Origin: an uncultured Ruminococcus sp.
Lineage (GTDB): Bacteria > Bacillota > Clostridia > Oscillospirales > Acutalibacteraceae
Direction: 5' to 3'
Length of the DNA stretch: 7,097 bases
Assembly: GCA_900554995.1 (NCBI GenBank)
Contig: USJJ01000063.1
Span: 1-7,097 of the forward strand
Under the pieces are notes generated by a model. The model ran no database searches. It was not told the DNA's origin and was given only the letters and a program-made list of their open reading frames with translations. A program made the position numbers and the translations under genes. This document shows positions 5,715 to 7,097 of this stretch, piece by piece (position 1 is the first letter of the stretch; the number at the start of each line of letters is the position of its first letter).

Positions 5715-7097
5715 TTATTTATCGGATTTTTCGTCTCCGTAGGAGCCGTATCCGTATCCGCCGTAGCTGCGGTAGCCGTATTTTCCGTACTTGCCGTAAC
5801 GTCCGTATCCGTAGTAGCCGTAGCTGTATCCGGGATCAAGGATGCTTTCCTTTGCGGCGTTGAGAACGCCGCCGATGATGTTACAGCCTCTTGTCGAAAT
5901 ATTATTCACACAGTCGAGGATCGTCCATCTGTGGGTTGAATCCTGACGTATAACGAACAGTATTCCGTCGCAGTATTCGGAAATCAAAAGCGGGTCTGTT
6001 GTAATGGCGCACGGGGGAGAATCGACGATAACGTAATCTGCAATGTTTTTAAGCTCGCTCATAAATTCACGCATTTTTTCGTCATTCAATTTCTTCTCCG
6101 GGGTCTTGCTCGGCATCTCACTGCCGAAAACAAGGAAATTGTCGGGATTCTCGCTGAAAAGGCGTTTGATCTTTTTGTCACAGCCCTCCGACTGAACACG
6201 CAAAACCTTGTTGTCGGTGAAGTGCTTCTTCACGGTTTTAGGTTCTCCGAGGAGCCTGTCAAGCGAGCAGTAGTTTCTGTCTCCACCGGTAGTCTTGCTC
6301 AATGTCAGCTTTCTGAGGTCAAGGTCGACCAAAGCGACTTTCTTGTTCGGATTGCCGTCCTTAATAAAACGTGCAAGATTCAGGGCAACCGAGCTCTTTC
6401 CCTCGTTTGCGAGGGCGGCAGTTACCATAAGAACCTTTGCATCGGATCTTTGCATTGCGCGTATTACCTTGAGCGAAACAGCCTTCATACTCTCAGCATA
6501 TCTCTTGCCGTTCTCTGTCGATTCATCGGCAAAAATCGGACGATCGTTTTTCTTCCTGCCCGTCTTGGTGAACGGAATAATTCCGAGACAGTTCATATTG
6601 AGCCTGTCGCCGAAATCCTGCTCGGTCTGAATCGTCTTTTTGAAAAGAGCGGTGATTACGATAACAACAAGGCTGGCTCCCGCGGTCACCGCAAAGCAGA
6701 TAAGAATCGCCATAAGATAGTTGACCTTGTTGTTCGGGCTTGTGGGGACGGAGCTCGGCTGGATGATGTTGAGCTTCGTCTCGCCGATAACATATCTTGA
6801 AACGTCGGGCAGCCTTTTTACTACGGCGTCAAGGATAGCTTTTGCGTCCTCGGGATCCTTGCTGACAACGGATATCGAGAAAAGATTGGAATTTTTAATC
6901 GCATTAAGCGTTATTGTTCCGTTGATCTTATCGGCATCAAGCTCGTCCTTCAAAATCTCTTTGAAAACCGAGCTTTTGAGGATATAGGGGAGAACCTTAG
7001 CCATCTGCTCGGCGTTTGCGGAATCGTAGTAGAAACCGTACGATGCGGCAATTTCGGCATAGGAGGTTGTTGTATTGACGGTGAACGACGCCTTGGC
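5715..7097 (-). CDS. Wzz/Wzc-like chain-length regulator fused to BY-type tyrosine kinase (5' truncated)
   Basis: The frame stays open to the window edge, so the N-terminus is missing; 460 residues are visible. Numbering from the first visible codon, residues 1-120 look like the periplasmic/extracytoplasmic part of a Wzz-type polysaccharide co-polymerase. A hydrophobic membrane segment follows at about 127-153. After it comes a cytoplasmic P-loop kinase domain: Walker A ALANEGKSS at 228-236, Walker A' VALVDLDLRK at 254-263 and Walker B YVIVDSPP at 355-362. This order is that of bacterial tyrosine kinases which set polysaccharide chain length and autophosphorylate a C-terminal tyrosine cluster. 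Many Firmicutes split the two domains into two proteins (CapA/CapB); here they are fused, as in Wzc. The last 40 residues hold 13 tyrosines alternating with glycine. The usual EX2RX2R oligomerisation motif is not evident before Walker A; the equivalent stretch (ESMKAVSLKV) lacks both arginines. The stop lies 30 nt before the PqqD-like gene. Family call is firm; the polysaccharide it serves is unknown. Confidence 0.93.
   Translation of the reverse strand, partial: AKASFTVNTTTSYAEIAASYGFYYDSANAEQMAKVLPYILKSSVFKEILKDELDADKINGTITLNAIKNSNLFSISVVSKDPEDAKAILDAVVKRLPDVSRYVIGETKLNIIQPSSVPTSPNNKVNYLMAILICFAVTAGASLVVIVITALFKKTIQTEQDFGDRLNMNCLGIIPFTKTGRKKNDRPIFADESTENGKRYAESMKAVSLKVIRAMQRSDAKVLMVTAALANEGKSSVALNLARFIKDGNPNKKVALVDLDLRKLTLSKTTGGDRNYCSLDRLLGEPKTVKKHFTDNKVLRVQSEGCDKKIKRLFSENPDNFLVFGSEMPSKTPEKKLNDEKMREFMSELKNIADYVIVDSPPCAITTDPLLISEYCDGILFVIRQDSTHRWTILDCVNNISTRGCNIIGGVLNAAKESILDPGYSYGYYGYGRYGKYGKYGYRSYGGYGYGSYGDEKSDK
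5739..5828 (-). repeat. Low-complexity Tyr/Gly-coding repeat in the kinase tail
   Basis: On the plus strand this stretch is an irregular tandem of short units such as ccgta, ccgtatc and ccgtag, read in the gene as Gly-Tyr, Gly-Lys-Tyr or Gly-Arg-Tyr units. All 13 tail tyrosines fall here. The units are imperfect and in frame, so the repeat is explained by the protein. It may be prone to length change by slippage. Confidence 0.8.

Noticed and set aside
5739..5828. Short repeats taken as CRISPR or a minisatellite
   Set aside because: Units are about 5-10 nt, imperfect, in frame and without spacers; they encode the Gly/Tyr tail.
6222..6800. Plus-strand 192-codon ORF opposite the tyrosine kinase
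   Set aside because: It is antisense to the Walker A region of a clear gene, with no domain signature.

Overview
This window reads as part of one long operon. Every convincing gene lies on the minus strand, so transcription runs from high to low coordinates. Spacing between genes runs from an 8-nt overlap to a 30-nt gap. I see no internal promoter, terminator, tRNA, rRNA, insertion sequence or CRISPR array. Base composition (mid-forties percent GC in the lines I sampled), purine-rich ribosome binding sites, a TTG start with a good Shine-Dalgarno, and a chain-length regulator fused to a tyrosine kinase suggest a low-to-mid GC Firmicute. A gut Clostridium-class organism of the Ruminococcus/Oscillospiraceae kind is the best guess, but this is inference.

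Layout in order of transcription: (1) a 5'-truncated Wzz/Wzc-like polysaccharide co-polymerase fused to a bacterial tyrosine kinase with a striking Gly/Tyr tail (5715-7097); (2) a 94-aa PqqD-like peptide-binding protein (5400-5684); (3) a radical SAM/SPASM enzyme (4372-5403); (4) a 98-aa peptide of no family I recognise, ending Gly-Cys-Ser (4074-4370); (5) a HPr-kinase-related P-loop kinase (3304-4074); (6) a 582-aa ABC exporter with fused membrane and ATPase domains (1550-3298); (7) an NTP_transf_5-type nucleotidyltransferase (352-1557); (8) the first 109 residues of a DegT/DnrJ/EryC1/StrS sugar aminotransferase (1-327).

The two ends look like an exopolysaccharide or capsule locus. The middle, from PqqD to the nucleotidyltransferase, looks like a peptide-modification (RiPP) cassette: a leader-recognition protein, a radical SAM maturase, a small translationally coupled candidate precursor with the strongest ribosome binding site of the cassette, a kinase, an exporter and a nucleotidyltransferase. 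The kinase and nucleotidyltransferase pair recalls lasso-peptide clusters such as paeninodin and pseudomycoidin, where a HprK-like kinase phosphorylates the C-terminal residue and a nucleotidyltransferase acts further. No lasso cyclase or B2 protease is present here; a radical SAM enzyme takes their place. My working hypothesis is that the 98-aa peptide is modified by the radical SAM enzyme near its only cysteine (Cys97), phosphorylated on its C-terminal Ser98, and perhaps elaborated by the nucleotidyltransferase before export, inside a polysaccharide operon. The gene-family assignments are well supported; the product and its chemistry are inference.
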